From an uncultured Victivallales bacterium (lineage in GTDB: Bacteria > Verrucomicrobiota > Lentisphaeria > Oligosphaerales > JAFGRS01): DNA of 64,000 nucleotides. Position numbers and translations under genes: made by a program. Where the stretch lies: the NCBI GenBank assembly GCA_903837355.1, contig CAILUI010000260.1, forward strand, positions 35,261 through 99,260, in the 5' to 3' direction. The notes under the pieces are model-generated. The model worked only from the letters and a program-made list of their open reading frames with translations, was not told where the DNA came from and searched no databases. Position 1 is the first letter of the stretch. Each line of letters opens with the position of its first letter. Of the stretch, positions 8,901 through 18,100 are shown one piece after another.

Positions 8901-11785
8901 ACGGCGACCCTGACACCAACGGCAACGGCGTCGGCGTGAACCTGCCCAATGCCAGCGTGGGCTATGAACTCGGTCCCGTCATGGACTCGCTCGTCGCCTT
9001 GGGCCTGCCGGCCGCGCATGCGCCCATCGGGGCTGCAGGCGTGGGTTACCGGCAGTGGAAAGGGGTGCTTCGCGACCTCGCCGACACCATCTTCTGGGGC
9101 CAGACCGACGACACCAGCGCCAAGGGCGGCGCCTGGCGCTACGGCTGGAACTCGCAAGACCAGGACAACTCCGCCGCCCAGTGGCCCGTGCTCGGACTCT
9201 GGCCCGCCGAGAAACTCCTCGGTATCCGCACCCCCGACTGGGTCCGTGCCCGCCTCCGTACCTGGCTCGACTACTCCAACCGCAATGGCTTCTTCGGCTA
9301 CCTCGGCGGCAGCTCAGGTTTCAGTCCCCGTCTGGGCCCTTCGGCCATGATGCAACTCGCCTTCGTCGGCGCCGTCGGCCGCGACGACCCCGCCACCCCC
9401 ACCGACGACCGCGATCCCCTGCTGGCCTTCAACGAAGACTACATCGCCGCCCGCTGGAGCGACCGCGCGACCTGGTACCGGACCACAGACCCGGAGTGCC
9501 CTTACTCGACCTATGGCTACTACGGCTTCTTCAAGGCCATGCGCATGGCCGTCCCGGGCCCGGTCACCAACCTCCGGGCCACCGGCCTGGACTGGTTCTG
9601 GGACGACACGACCGGCTTCGCCCGCCGCATCGCCGCCCAGCAGCACGCCGATGGCGGTTGGGGCATTGACGCCGCCGGACCCGAGACCTTCGGCTCGGGC
9701 GCCAAAGAGCACCTCACGGCCGCCTGGAACCTGCTCATGCTCAGCCCCTCGCTCTTCCTGCAGGCCCCCGTGGCCGATGCCGGCCCCAGCCGCACCTGGG
9801 GCGTCGGCCCGCAGTACCCCGACCTGGTGCTCGACGGCTCGCGCTCCTACCATATGGACCCCTTCCAGCACATCGTCCTCTACGAGTGGGACGTGGATGG
9901 CGACGGCCGCGTCGAGACCTCCTCACCCAACCCCGCCATCACCGTCTCCTTCCGTACCGAGGGCATCGTGGTTAACGGCTCCATCCTCGCCTCTGCTGGC
10001 CGCACCTTCCCCGCCTCCGGGCTCCCCTACGAAGTCCGCCCAGTCCTCTATGTCCGCGATTCGAATGTGCCCGAGCTCACCGACCGCGCGTCGACCATCA
10101 TCCGCCTCACCGACCTCCCGCACCCGCCCGTCGCCGTCATCGGCGATGGCGCCGCCGCCGAGCTCCCCGCCTGCGTCGGCGCACCTGTGACCCTCGACGG
10201 CTCGCACTCCTTCGATATCGATCCCGCCGACACCATCACGGCCTACGCCTGGGACGTGGACAACGACGGCGCCTACGACGACGGCAGCGGCCCGGCAGCC
10301 CTGGCCACGTTCCCCGCCCCGGGGCTCTACGTGGTCGGCCTGCGGGTCCTGGACAACGGCGTCGGCAACGGCGGCACGCCCTTGGCCGGGGAGGGCTTCG
10401 CGGTCGTCAACGTCTCCACCAACACCGCCCCCGTGCTTAATCCCGCCGCCACCCTGACCCTGACCGGGGTCACCGAGGACGATACCGACCCGCCCGGAAC
10501 TCGCATCGCCGCTCTGCTGGCCGCCGATCCAACGGGTGTTCCCGATCCCATCACCGATGCCGATGGCGACCCGGAGGGCATTGCCCTCGAAGGTGCCACC
10601 GCGCCCCATGCCGGGCGCTGGCAGTACCGTCCCGACGCGGCACAGCCCTGGCGTGACCTGCCCGCCGTCGAGCCCCACGCGGCCCTGCTCCTTACCGACA
10701 GCGCCGTCATCCGCTACCTGCCAGACCCTGCCTACAACAACGGCGGCTACGCGGCGACCCTGACCTTCCGCGCCTGGGACCGCCGCAGCGGCTACGCCGG
10801 ACAGACCAACGCGGACTCGAGCGCCGCCACCGGCAACGGCAGCGCCTTCAGCCTCGACACCGACGTGGCGCTGTGCCCGGTCGCTGACGTCAACGACCCT
10901 CCCGTCATCGTCCAGGGCACCGAACTGCTCGAGGTGGTCATGGATGAGGGTGGGGCGCCCACCCCCTGGCAGGCGCCCCCACTGGCCGCGACCGATCCCG
11001 ACCTCGGCGAGGTGCTGACCTGGACCACCGTGCCGCCGGCCGGCTGGGCCACCGTCTCCGGAGTGGGCGCCGCGCCCGCCGTCTTCACCTACGAGCCCCC
11101 GGCCGGCTGGCATGGCGAGGAGCTGCTTACCGTCCGCGTCCATGATGCGGCGGGAGCCGCCGCCGACATCCAGGTCCGGGTGACCGTCCGCTTGGTCAAC
11201 CAGCCGCCGACCGCCACCCCCCAGACGCTGGCGACGCCGCAGGACACGCCCTTGCCCCTCACCCTCGGCGGCAGCGACCCGGACGGCGACCCGCTCAGCT
11301 TCACCGTGGTCGACCCGCCCGCCCACGGCACCCTGTCCGGCACCGTCCCCGACCTCGTCTATACACCGACGCCGAACTACGCCGGCCCCGACCGCTTCAC
11401 CTTCAGCGCCAACGACGGCACCGTCGACAGCGCCGCCGCGACCATCGACCTTACCGTGGTCGCCATCGTCTGCCGCCCGCACCAGGCCGACCAGAATGGC
11501 GATTGGATCATCCAGCTCTCACCCGAACTGACTCGGCTTATCCAGTTCTACAACCGCGGCGGCTACCACTGCCAACCCGGCACCGAAGATGGCTACGCCC
11601 CCGGACCGCCTGGAATCGATCCCGCCGACACCGCCTGCCGCCCGCACCAGGCCGATCAGAACGCCGACTGGACCATCCAACTCTCCCCCGAACTGACCCG
11701 GCTCATCCAGTTCTATAACAGCGGCTCCTACCACTGCGAGGGCGGTACCGAGGACGGCTACGCCCCCGAAGCGGAACACCGGTAA
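2915..11785 (+). CDS. Giant secreted multi-PKD protein with FG-GAP, toroid and dockerin-like tail (2956 aa)
   Basis: The first 29 residues form a signal peptide with probable cleavage near CRA/AD. Visible order: N-terminal beta domain (about 30-210); PKD (215-290); Ig-like (300-390); five FG-GAP repeats of the type DFNGDGxxDL (430-690); PKD domains with WDFGDG motifs to about 1895, three of which carry an inserted jelly-roll-like stretch (about 843-1030, 1188-1410, 1488-1670); an alpha/alpha-toroid domain with a QW-like motif QQHADGGWG (1895-2280); PKD and cadherin-like domains; and two copies of a calcium-loop-like tail with DQNGDW and LIQFYN (2852-2953). PKD and FG-GAP domains normally mediate adhesion or polymer binding, so a large surface or matrix protein is likely; enzymatic activity of the toroid is unproven. 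It is a paralogue of the gene at 19368. Confidence 0.93.
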   Translation: MKEPTPHVRPSLMTAVAALCLGAFAVCRAADPAWLAGLDGSFESGLTAGTTVGNVALVEAHGTLVPPQGSRALCLDTGPAAGSRPGDAGMASLTVTGIVATAAAPVLRFSANFLTAEPAPSRAEDAATLSLTDEVTGLETVLATFDTWDDLAAVPWSGWHRQTGFQNGAVDLTRILDLSHPFTLRLVVTDDADGRADSALLIDDLRFTATALPIARVTPAAALAPVLSPLPFSGAASSAGADHLVSWQWDFGDGTFGDGPEVTHVYLSEGFFQGRLTVTDAASRSDTALFGVWVGNPNRPPTIVSTAVRRLDPGTAYAYPVRATDPDLPYGDTLTFALQTAPEGMSIDPVSGLVLWTPPADAVVANPVVIRVTDAAGLVGTQSFTLRLEALLPFVAATGESADQTLIVPYAPGGIWQPRQLVGDFDPVHSALGSGDVNGDGYPDLVLGGSQNGCTLWLLVNDGANGFGLPQTLAAVPGGRTPTFLTVADFNADGRPDVAVGTNVPNVIYLALSDGMGYTAATSTAFSVVSSGSAYGMDAADLNGDGRPDLIVSYSLYSNKGTYVALNHGAGDFQAATLVSPKRESDERVTTADFTNDGRIDLLIGGRISNSTRLLTGNGDGTFNPPTDLTFTHAIGYYAGIDNGDFNGDGNQDLLCTRMFGGGRDLLCYPGNGDGTFATAVVLHTTPSGTWTGLAAPPAPFPDGWPVARISPTNPTVAAGTPVSFDASTSTATTGATLVAYAWTFSDGSTATGPSVSHAFPEQEGVFLVRLAVTDDQGRVARTGTYVYQRGAPPVAEAGGPYIRGETAAQFGVYTLSLDASGSSDDGPATSLSYLWDLGGGFYEAFAGSEFDPARWRNVGASLTAGRAVLTGVGNWTSRQLRAKRSLGRTPGAAIDLAVRLDPVTEDGQALGAFGFYDLVSGAYLTEFRLDTLNSSNRRLIVREAGLADRWLTNALSLDTDYDLRFVFRAAGFELWLRETGTASWRLLAESTTGTWQTAALMVSANQGALLLDSLSVPNQTCSGMAPALSFAGPGTYAVDLTVTDAFGQSATDQATIRLDAGSPPVANPGGPYVAGEEVASQGVWTVTLNGSGSTDDRGIATYRWDFGDGTLASGATVQHAYTVPGVYGVSLTVTDHADQTSTAATTVTITVNDRPTADPGGPYDFGEAYAYRGQWSVPLDGTASADDRGLWQYRWSFPDSDAIRFAGDGTGAVLFPDHAALRTGAITVLLRLRLDAVTADDAIVAKYTDSSRNGFSVENWGDSTSTFYFFTASNLSNAANTVLPVGRWTDIAFTCANGSTTGIVIDGRLAASQAGVSVPASASELILGNLYDGTTQIGGDIDRLAVWSRALTQSEIQERLAHGISPAEPDLAGLWNFTDGSLADEGPYGLDGRIVGSGVGPVTLDGPTVEMVFAEAGVQSTVLTVTDHAGQTHATETTVRVHGNEPPVANAGTPRTVEVGMPLTLDASASTDDYGIWTWQWQPGETPLWRAKVDTLAALPDGLLVQAGLAVAVRDPVTFVPGDTVEFTLQRQANRPSYFIGLATDDAPSTTDDDYALGFFLNDNSLTYIENGTHWYSTLRVDVSALPLLEVRITRTTTGARFEYRGLGQNAWTLLRASTYNPPLDRGFFLAASTNSTGSPQALLRRVIRNGQMVPLPRNLGPLADNPAFEHRYARPGVYHPQVTVTDHAGQSATAQTTVTVVVGQPPVARVGGPYQTTEVTPTRLDAAAASDDYAIEWYYWDFGDGDSAVTADPWMHHAYAAAGDYTLTLTVLDYAGQSASTSTPVSVAPGPHVACVPWAFRGGIELPHDIRSGRETTLKAMTWSKRLPLAYTWDFGDGSAPANGTLATAAELYAVQARHTYTAAEGIPVIATLTVTDADGNTAMDRYLMRIRTPVIEVDANLALDEGMWYLHRRMTRGTLAKGTWGNWIVPIGDYSDGNGAGGSKAASPGQVFLVNGHLPSADPRRDPYVDNAWRVLLKTCTEMETIGLSPQAYGDPDTNGNGVGVNLPNASVGYELGPVMDSLVALGLPAAHAPIGAAGVGYRQWKGVLRDLADTIFWGQTDDTSAKGGAWRYGWNSQDQDNSAAQWPVLGLWPAEKLLGIRTPDWVRARLRTWLDYSNRNGFFGYLGGSSGFSPRLGPSAMMQLAFVGAVGRDDPATPTDDRDPLLAFNEDYIAARWSDRATWYRTTDPECPYSTYGYYGFFKAMRMAVPGPVTNLRATGLDWFWDDTTGFARRIAAQQHADGGWGIDAAGPETFGSGAKEHLTAAWNLLMLSPSLFLQAPVADAGPSRTWGVGPQYPDLVLDGSRSYHMDPFQHIVLYEWDVDGDGRVETSSPNPAITVSFRTEGIVVNGSILASAGRTFPASGLPYEVRPVLYVRDSNVPELTDRASTIIRLTDLPHPPVAVIGDGAAAELPACVGAPVTLDGSHSFDIDPADTITAYAWDVDNDGAYDDGSGPAALATFPAPGLYVVGLRVLDNGVGNGGTPLAGEGFAVVNVSTNTAPVLNPAATLTLTGVTEDDTDPPGTRIAALLAADPTGVPDPITDADGDPEGIALEGATAPHAGRWQYRPDAAQPWRDLPAVEPHAALLLTDSAVIRYLPDPAYNNGGYAATLTFRAWDRRSGYAGQTNADSSAATGNGSAFSLDTDVALCPVADVNDPPVIVQGTELLEVVMDEGGAPTPWQAPPLAATDPDLGEVLTWTTVPPAGWATVSGVGAAPAVFTYEPPAGWHGEELLTVRVHDAAGAAADIQVRVTVRLVNQPPTATPQTLATPQDTPLPLTLGGSDPDGDPLSFTVVDPPAHGTLSGTVPDLVYTPTPNYAGPDRFTFSANDGTVDSAAATIDLTVVAIVCRPHQADQNGDWIIQLSPELTRLIQFYNRGGYHCQPGTEDGYAPGPPGIDPADTACRPHQADQNADWTIQLSPELTRLIQFYNSGSYHCEGGTEDGYAPEAEHR
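11480..11766 (+). repeat. Tail-coding repeat, copy 1
   Basis: This 287-base stretch encodes the tandem dockerin-like tail of the first PKD protein. By eye it differs from 27246-27532 at only 8 positions (about 97% identical, no gaps), while the rest of the two proteins has diverged widely. It contains two internal copies of the unit DQNxDWxIQL / LTRLIQFYN. Confidence 0.9.
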
Positions 11786-12187
11786 TAGCCCCTCTGTGAT
11801 GCCTGCCGGGGACCCTGTGAAACAAGAGCTCGCGGGGTGCAGAGCACCCGTGGACGCTCGCGCTCCAGCGGCGATCCGATGTCTCGCTCTGACGACACTG
11901 CGCCCCGCGGGGACTGAAGGGCGAATCCTCGGCGCAGCAGGACGCGCGCGGCGAGCCGCCGCCCAGAGGCCAGAGAAGGGGAACAGCCCAGCGCCTGCCG
12001 TCCCCCTTCCCGCACTGTCGCACCGACACCTGTTGCATTGCCAACACCTGGCGGGGTATTGTACCCTATATGCCGGTGGAGGAGCCTCCCGCGGTGACCG
12101 CGCGCAAACCGCCGCGACAGCGCGCAGTCCGCAACGGGAGGTGCGATGGCTTCGCGCGGGCTCAGCGTCAGCGGAGGAACGGCGCCC
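11786..12187. other. 402-base spacer between PKD protein 1 and Rhs protein 2
   Basis: I see no credible gene here. A weak sigma70-like pair, TTGCAT (12033-12038) and TATTGT (12057-12062) with 18 bases between, lies upstream of the Rhs gene and is the best promoter candidate. A purine-rich GGGAGG at 12136-12141 lies only 4 bases before an in-frame ATG at 12146. No clear terminator follows the PKD gene. Confidence 0.35.
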
Positions 12188-15100
12188 ATGTCACACGTTG
12201 ACATCCCTGCGGTGGTCTCTTCCGATCCATCACGGTTGGCGTCCCTCTGGGGCGCGATCCTGCTGGCCACTGCGGTGCTGGTGCAGAGCCTCGGCGGGCA
12301 GCCCTACATCGACGCGACGGCAGCCCACCTGCCGGCCCGCATCGACACCTCCTACCGGGTGGCTGCCGCGGACGTCGACGACGACGGCGATCTCGATCTG
12401 CTCGTCGCCGCTGCTGGCCAGTGCCGGCTGCTGCTCAACGACGGCCACGGGACGTTCGCCGACGGCACCGCCACAAGCCTCCCCCCGGGTGGCGACACGA
12501 TCCTCGCCGCCGCCTTCGCCGATGTCGATGCCGACGGCGATCCGGACCTCTTCCTGGCCAGTTTCCACGGTCGTGACCGACTGCTGATAAACAGCGGAAC
12601 CGGCGCTTTCCTCGACGTCTCCGCCGCCCGGCTGCCAGCCACGGCGCTACAGACGGTGGCCCTGGCCGTCGGCGACCTGGACGGCGACGGCGACCCAGAC
12701 CTGGTGAGCGTAGTGCGCGGCGGGGCCAACCGGGTCTTCATCAACACGGCTGGCAACTTCAGCGACGAGACTCGCGCGCGCTTGCCAGCCGACAGCGAGC
12801 GCCACACAACCGCCGCGCTCTTCGATGCCGACGGCGACGATGACCTGGACCTGTTCATCGGCGTTGAGCGCGGCCAGAGCCGCCTCTACAGCAACAACGG
12901 CGTCGGCGTCTTCAGCGATACTACGGCAACGGCCCTGCCCCAGATCGCGCGCAGCACCCTGCACGCCGCTAGCGCTGACCTCGATGGCGATGGCGACCTG
13001 GACCTCATCCTTGCAGAAGGCCCCGACGGCGCCCGCCTGCTCAGCAACCACGGCACCGGGGGTTTCATCGACGAAAGCCCAGGCCGCCTGCCAGCCCTCG
13101 TCGCCTTCCCGATCCAGGCCATCCCCGTCGACGCCGACGTGGACGACGACACCGACCTCCTCCTGGTCGGACCGGGCCAGAACCGGCTGCTGCTGAACGA
13201 CGGAGCCGGCCAGTTCACGGACGCCACACCCACAGGCCTTCCGGCCGACGAGGAGCGCACCTACGGTGCCACCGCCGCTGACCTCGATGGCGACCTCGAT
13301 CCCGATCTGATCCTGGCCCGCCCGCAGGCACAAAACCGCCTTTGGCTGAATGCGCTGGCCGCACCGCGCGCGCGGCTGACCGTCGTTCCAGCCGTCGTCG
13401 AAGTCGGCAGCCCGGTGAACATCGCCCTCCAGACCTTTGCTGAGAATGGCATTGCGGCAACCACGCTCCTCGTGAACGGAGCCCCCCTGGCGCTGGTCGG
13501 TGGCACGGCTCAGTACACGCCTGTCACGGCCGGCCCGTACGTGGTCCAGGCCAGCGCCCGCGACGCCCTGGGCCACGATAGCGCCGTGCACACGGCGCAC
13601 TTCAGCGCCGTGGCCAACCTCGTGCCCGTGGTCAACGCCGGCCCCAACGGCAACGTCTTCAGGGGTCAGACGTTCAGCAGCGCCGGGGCCTTCGCGGATC
13701 CAGGTGCGGGTCCGTGGACAGCCACCGTCGACTACGGTGACGGCTCTGGCGAGCAGCCACTGGCATTGGCCGGAGACAAAACCTTCGGCCTCAACCATGG
13801 GTATGACCAGTTCGGCACCTTTGCCGTGACGGTGCGCGTCAACGACGGCCAGGCAACGGGCCTCGACACCGCGCAGGTAACCGTGCGCAGCCGGCCGCCC
13901 CTGGTTGCGGCGATCCCCGGCCAGGTGGCGCAGGCCCCGATGCCGTTCGCTGCCATCCGCCTCGACGACTACGTCGCCGACCCGGACCACGCCGACGCCG
14001 AAATCGCCTGGCAGGTCACCGGCAGCACGGTGCTGCAGGTCAACATCGATGCCGAACGGGTGGCGCACCTCTCCTACCCGGCAGACGCCCGCGTCACCGA
14101 GACCCTGACCTTCACCGCCACCGACCCGCTGGGTGAGGCCGGCGCCAGCAGCGCCAGCTTCACCGTGGCGGAGACCATCAGCGACTACCTGCGGCCCGTG
14201 GTCACCGTGACCGCCACTCCGGTCAGCGCTGCGCCGGGCGCTACGGTCACGCTTACCGTGGCCGCGACCGACGACTCGCCGATCGTCTACCAACGGCTGG
14301 TGGTCGGCGGCGTCCCCGTCACGCTGGCCCCGAACGGTACCGCCGGCTACACCTCGGCACTGCCGGGCGTCTTCCTCGCCGAGGCCACGGCCATGGACGC
14401 CGCCGGCAACCAGGGCTACGCCACGACCCAGATCCGGTTCCTGACGCCCGGTGACACCACGCCCCCAGTGGCAGAGATCACCACCCCCACAAGCCTCAGT
14501 GAGGTCAGCGAACAGGTCCAGATCGTCGGCACCGCCACCGATGCCAACTTCATGCGCTACACCCTCGCCCATGCCGCCAGCGGGGACAGCAACAGCATCC
14601 CGTTCGCCAGCGGTACCACTCCGGTCAGCGCCGGAGTCCTGGGCACGCTGGACACCTCCCGGCTCCGCAACGGCAGTTACGATGTGCGTCTGACCGTCGA
14701 GGACACCAGCGGCAACCTTAGCTCCAGCGTCCGGCGGATACTGGCCGTCGGCCCGTTGAAACCAGGGCTTGCACGGCTGCGCTTCGTGGACCTCAATATC
14801 GCCGGCGTCGGCGTCGACCTCTGCATCATCCGCTCGTACGACAGCCAGAACAAGCGCAAGGGCGATTTCGGCATCGGCTGGGCCATGGGCCTGAATGACT
14901 TCCACATCCACGAGAGCGCTCCGCTGGGAACCGGCTGGTCGATGTCCGTGACGGGCGGCGCCTTCACGATCTACAGACTGAACGAGGATGAGCCGCACTA
15001 TGTCGTGGTCCGCTATCCCGACGACTCGGTCGAGACCTTCCGCCTCAACGCCACCCCGCTGAGTAACCTGTGGGGCACTTCCTGGGACGTGACGGTGTCG

Positions 15101-18100
15101 TTCCTGGCCGAAGCTGCCAGCCGCTCAACCCTGGCGGCCGTCGGGGACAACCTCGTCACCGTCACCCCGGGCCCCGGACAAGTCCAGTTGGAGAAATGGG
15201 GCTTCGCCGGACTCTACGACCCCCAACGGTATCGGCTGACCACGCGGCACGGCTACACCTACGTTATCCATAAAGCAACGGGGGTGGAGTCCGTCCGCGA
15301 CCCGCGCGGAAACACCTTGACCATTGGCCCCACCGGCGTTACGCACTCCTGCGGCCGCAGCGTCCAGTTCACCCGCGATGCGCAGGGACGCATCACGACG
15401 ATCACGGACCCGCTCGGAAACACGTTGGGCTACGAGTACGACGCCTATGGTGACCTGGTGGCCTACACCGATCCGCTCGGCCGGGTGACCCGTTTCATCT
15501 ACGACTCCCAACACAACCTGCTCGATCTCATCGGACCGACCGGTCAGCGTGACCTGCAGCAGCAGTATGACGCGGCGGGACGGCTGGTGGCGATCACTAG
15601 CCCCGAAGCCGGCCGCAGCGAGCTCGACCACGACCCGGCCGCCCGCACGGAAACCATCCGCGACGCGCTCGGCCGGGTTACTCGGTATGCGTACGACGCC
15701 CTGGGTAACGTGACCTCCGTGACCGATCCCCTGGGTAACACCGCCACCTTCACCTACGATGCCGACGGGCGACTGACCCAGGAGACCGACCCCATGGGCC
15801 ATGCCTGGATCTACGGCCGCGACGCCAACGGTCGCGCGACAACCCTGACAACCCCGGATGGCGGTACCTTCGCGCTCGGCTATGACGGCAATGGCCAGAT
15901 CAGTGCCGTGACCAACCCCCTGGGCCACCGCGAGGAGTGGCTCTACGACCGCGACGGGCAACTCACAGCGGTCAAAGACCCCTTGGGCAACACGCGCTCC
16001 TGGACCTACGACGCTGACGGCCACCTGACGGCAGTCACCGATGCACTTGGCAATGTCACCCGCTACCAGTACAACAGCCACGGAGACCGGACCCAAGTCG
16101 TCTTCCCCGGCGGCCATGAACTGAATCTGACCTACAACGCCAACGGCGACCTCACCGGAACGACGACGGAACGCACCCTCGCCAACGGCACGAAGAGCAC
16201 GGTGACAACCGGCATCGAGTATGATGGACTGAAGCGGCCGACGGCACGCACCCGTCCAGGAAACCGCCGCTACCAGTATCGCTATGCTGACTCCGGCCGC
16301 CTCCAGAGTATCATCACACCGGAGGGTACCCCGATCTCCTCGGTGCGGCGCGGCGCGCCCGACGAGATCATCTCGGAACGCCCCGGAGTCGGCAACCGGG
16401 TGACGCGCTACACGCCGACCGGTGTGCCCAGCCGCACCACTGACCGAGTCGGCCGTACCACCCAGTACACCTACGACCTGCGGGACTCCCTGACCCGGCT
16501 GACCAGACCGTCTGGAGAAACGGTCCAGATGGCTTACGACGACGCCGGACGAACCCGCCAGATCACCTACCCCAGCGGCCTGGCGGTGGCCCTCGACCAC
16601 AATGCGACCGGCCAGCTTACCGGCGTCGCGCTGCCCGACGGACGGCGGAGCGATTTCGTCTATGACGGGGCGTTCCATCTGGCCTCGGCAACCGATGCCG
16701 CCGGACGCACCACCCGCAACCAGCGCGATGCCGCCGGACGCGTCACGCGGCTGGAGTTGCCCGATGGTGCCACGTGGGACGTGGACTACGATGCCAATGG
16801 CCGAGCCGTCGCCGCGACGGCCCCCAACGGCAGCACCATCGCCTACGCTTACGACGTCCGTGGCCGCCTCGTCAGCGTGACCGATGCACTGGGGGGAACA
16901 ACCACCTATGGCTACGACGAGGTGGGCAACCTGATCTCGATCACCGACGCGGCCGGACAGCTCACCCTCTGTGAGTACAACGACGCCGGGCAGATGACCC
17001 GCCGAACCCTGGACCTCGGCATGTCCGAGAGCTGGTCGTACGATGAGCGTGGCCGACCCGCCACACACACCGATTTCGCCGGCCGTGTCGTCACCTATGC
17101 CTACCACGCCGTCGGTGGCCTGGCCGAAATGCGTTGCAGCGACGGCTCGGTTACCGCCCTCACAGTTCTCGCCAGTGGACTCGTCAGTTCCAGCACGGAT
17201 GCGGCTGGAACCGCAACCTTCGAGTATGACAACGCCGACCGCCTGGTGCGCGAAACCAACCCCGACGGTCAGGCCGTCACCTATACCTATGATGGGGGCG
17301 GTCGCCTCGCAACGCTGGAGTCGGTGGCCGGCAGGGTGGCGTACACCTACGACGCCGAGGGCCGAATGACGACCGTAACGGACCCCGACGGCGGTCTCAC
17401 GCAGTACACCTATAACGCCGTGGGGAAGCTGGCGGGAGTGTCCCTGCCAAACGGTGTCATCGGCGGTTTTACCTACGACCTGCGCGATCACCCGCTGCTC
17501 GTCGAGTATCGCGCCCCGGGCGGCGCGGTCCTGGCGTCCTACGCCTACACCTACGACGAGGGCGGGCGGGTGACCCGCGTGCTCGAAGCTGACGGCCGTC
17601 AGGTCCACTACACGTACGATGCGCTGGATCGCCTGACCGCCGAACAGGTGACCGACCCCGGCATGCCGCCCCGCCTCGTCTCCTACACCTACGACGAGGT
17701 GGGCAACCGACTCACCCGCACCGACGCGGGCAGCACCACCTCCTACACCTACGACACCAACCACCGACTCACGCGGGCCGGCGACGCCTCGTTCACCTAC
17801 GACGCAAACGGCAACCTCACCGGCATGGATGACGGACATGGCCGCATCCTCACCTACCTCTACAATGGCTGGGGCCAACTCACAGGCGTCACCGAAAGCA
17901 CCGGACCGACCACCCGGCGCGTGGACATGACCTACAGCAGCGGCCAGCGCCTCGGCCTGGCCGTGGACGAAACGGACGTGCGCCGCTACGTGGTCAGTAC
18001 CAACGGCCCCTATCCGCGCGTCCTCGCCGAACTCGACGGCGCCGGCAACCTCACTGCCGGCTATGTCTACGGACACGGACCCATCCGCCGCCACGGCGGT

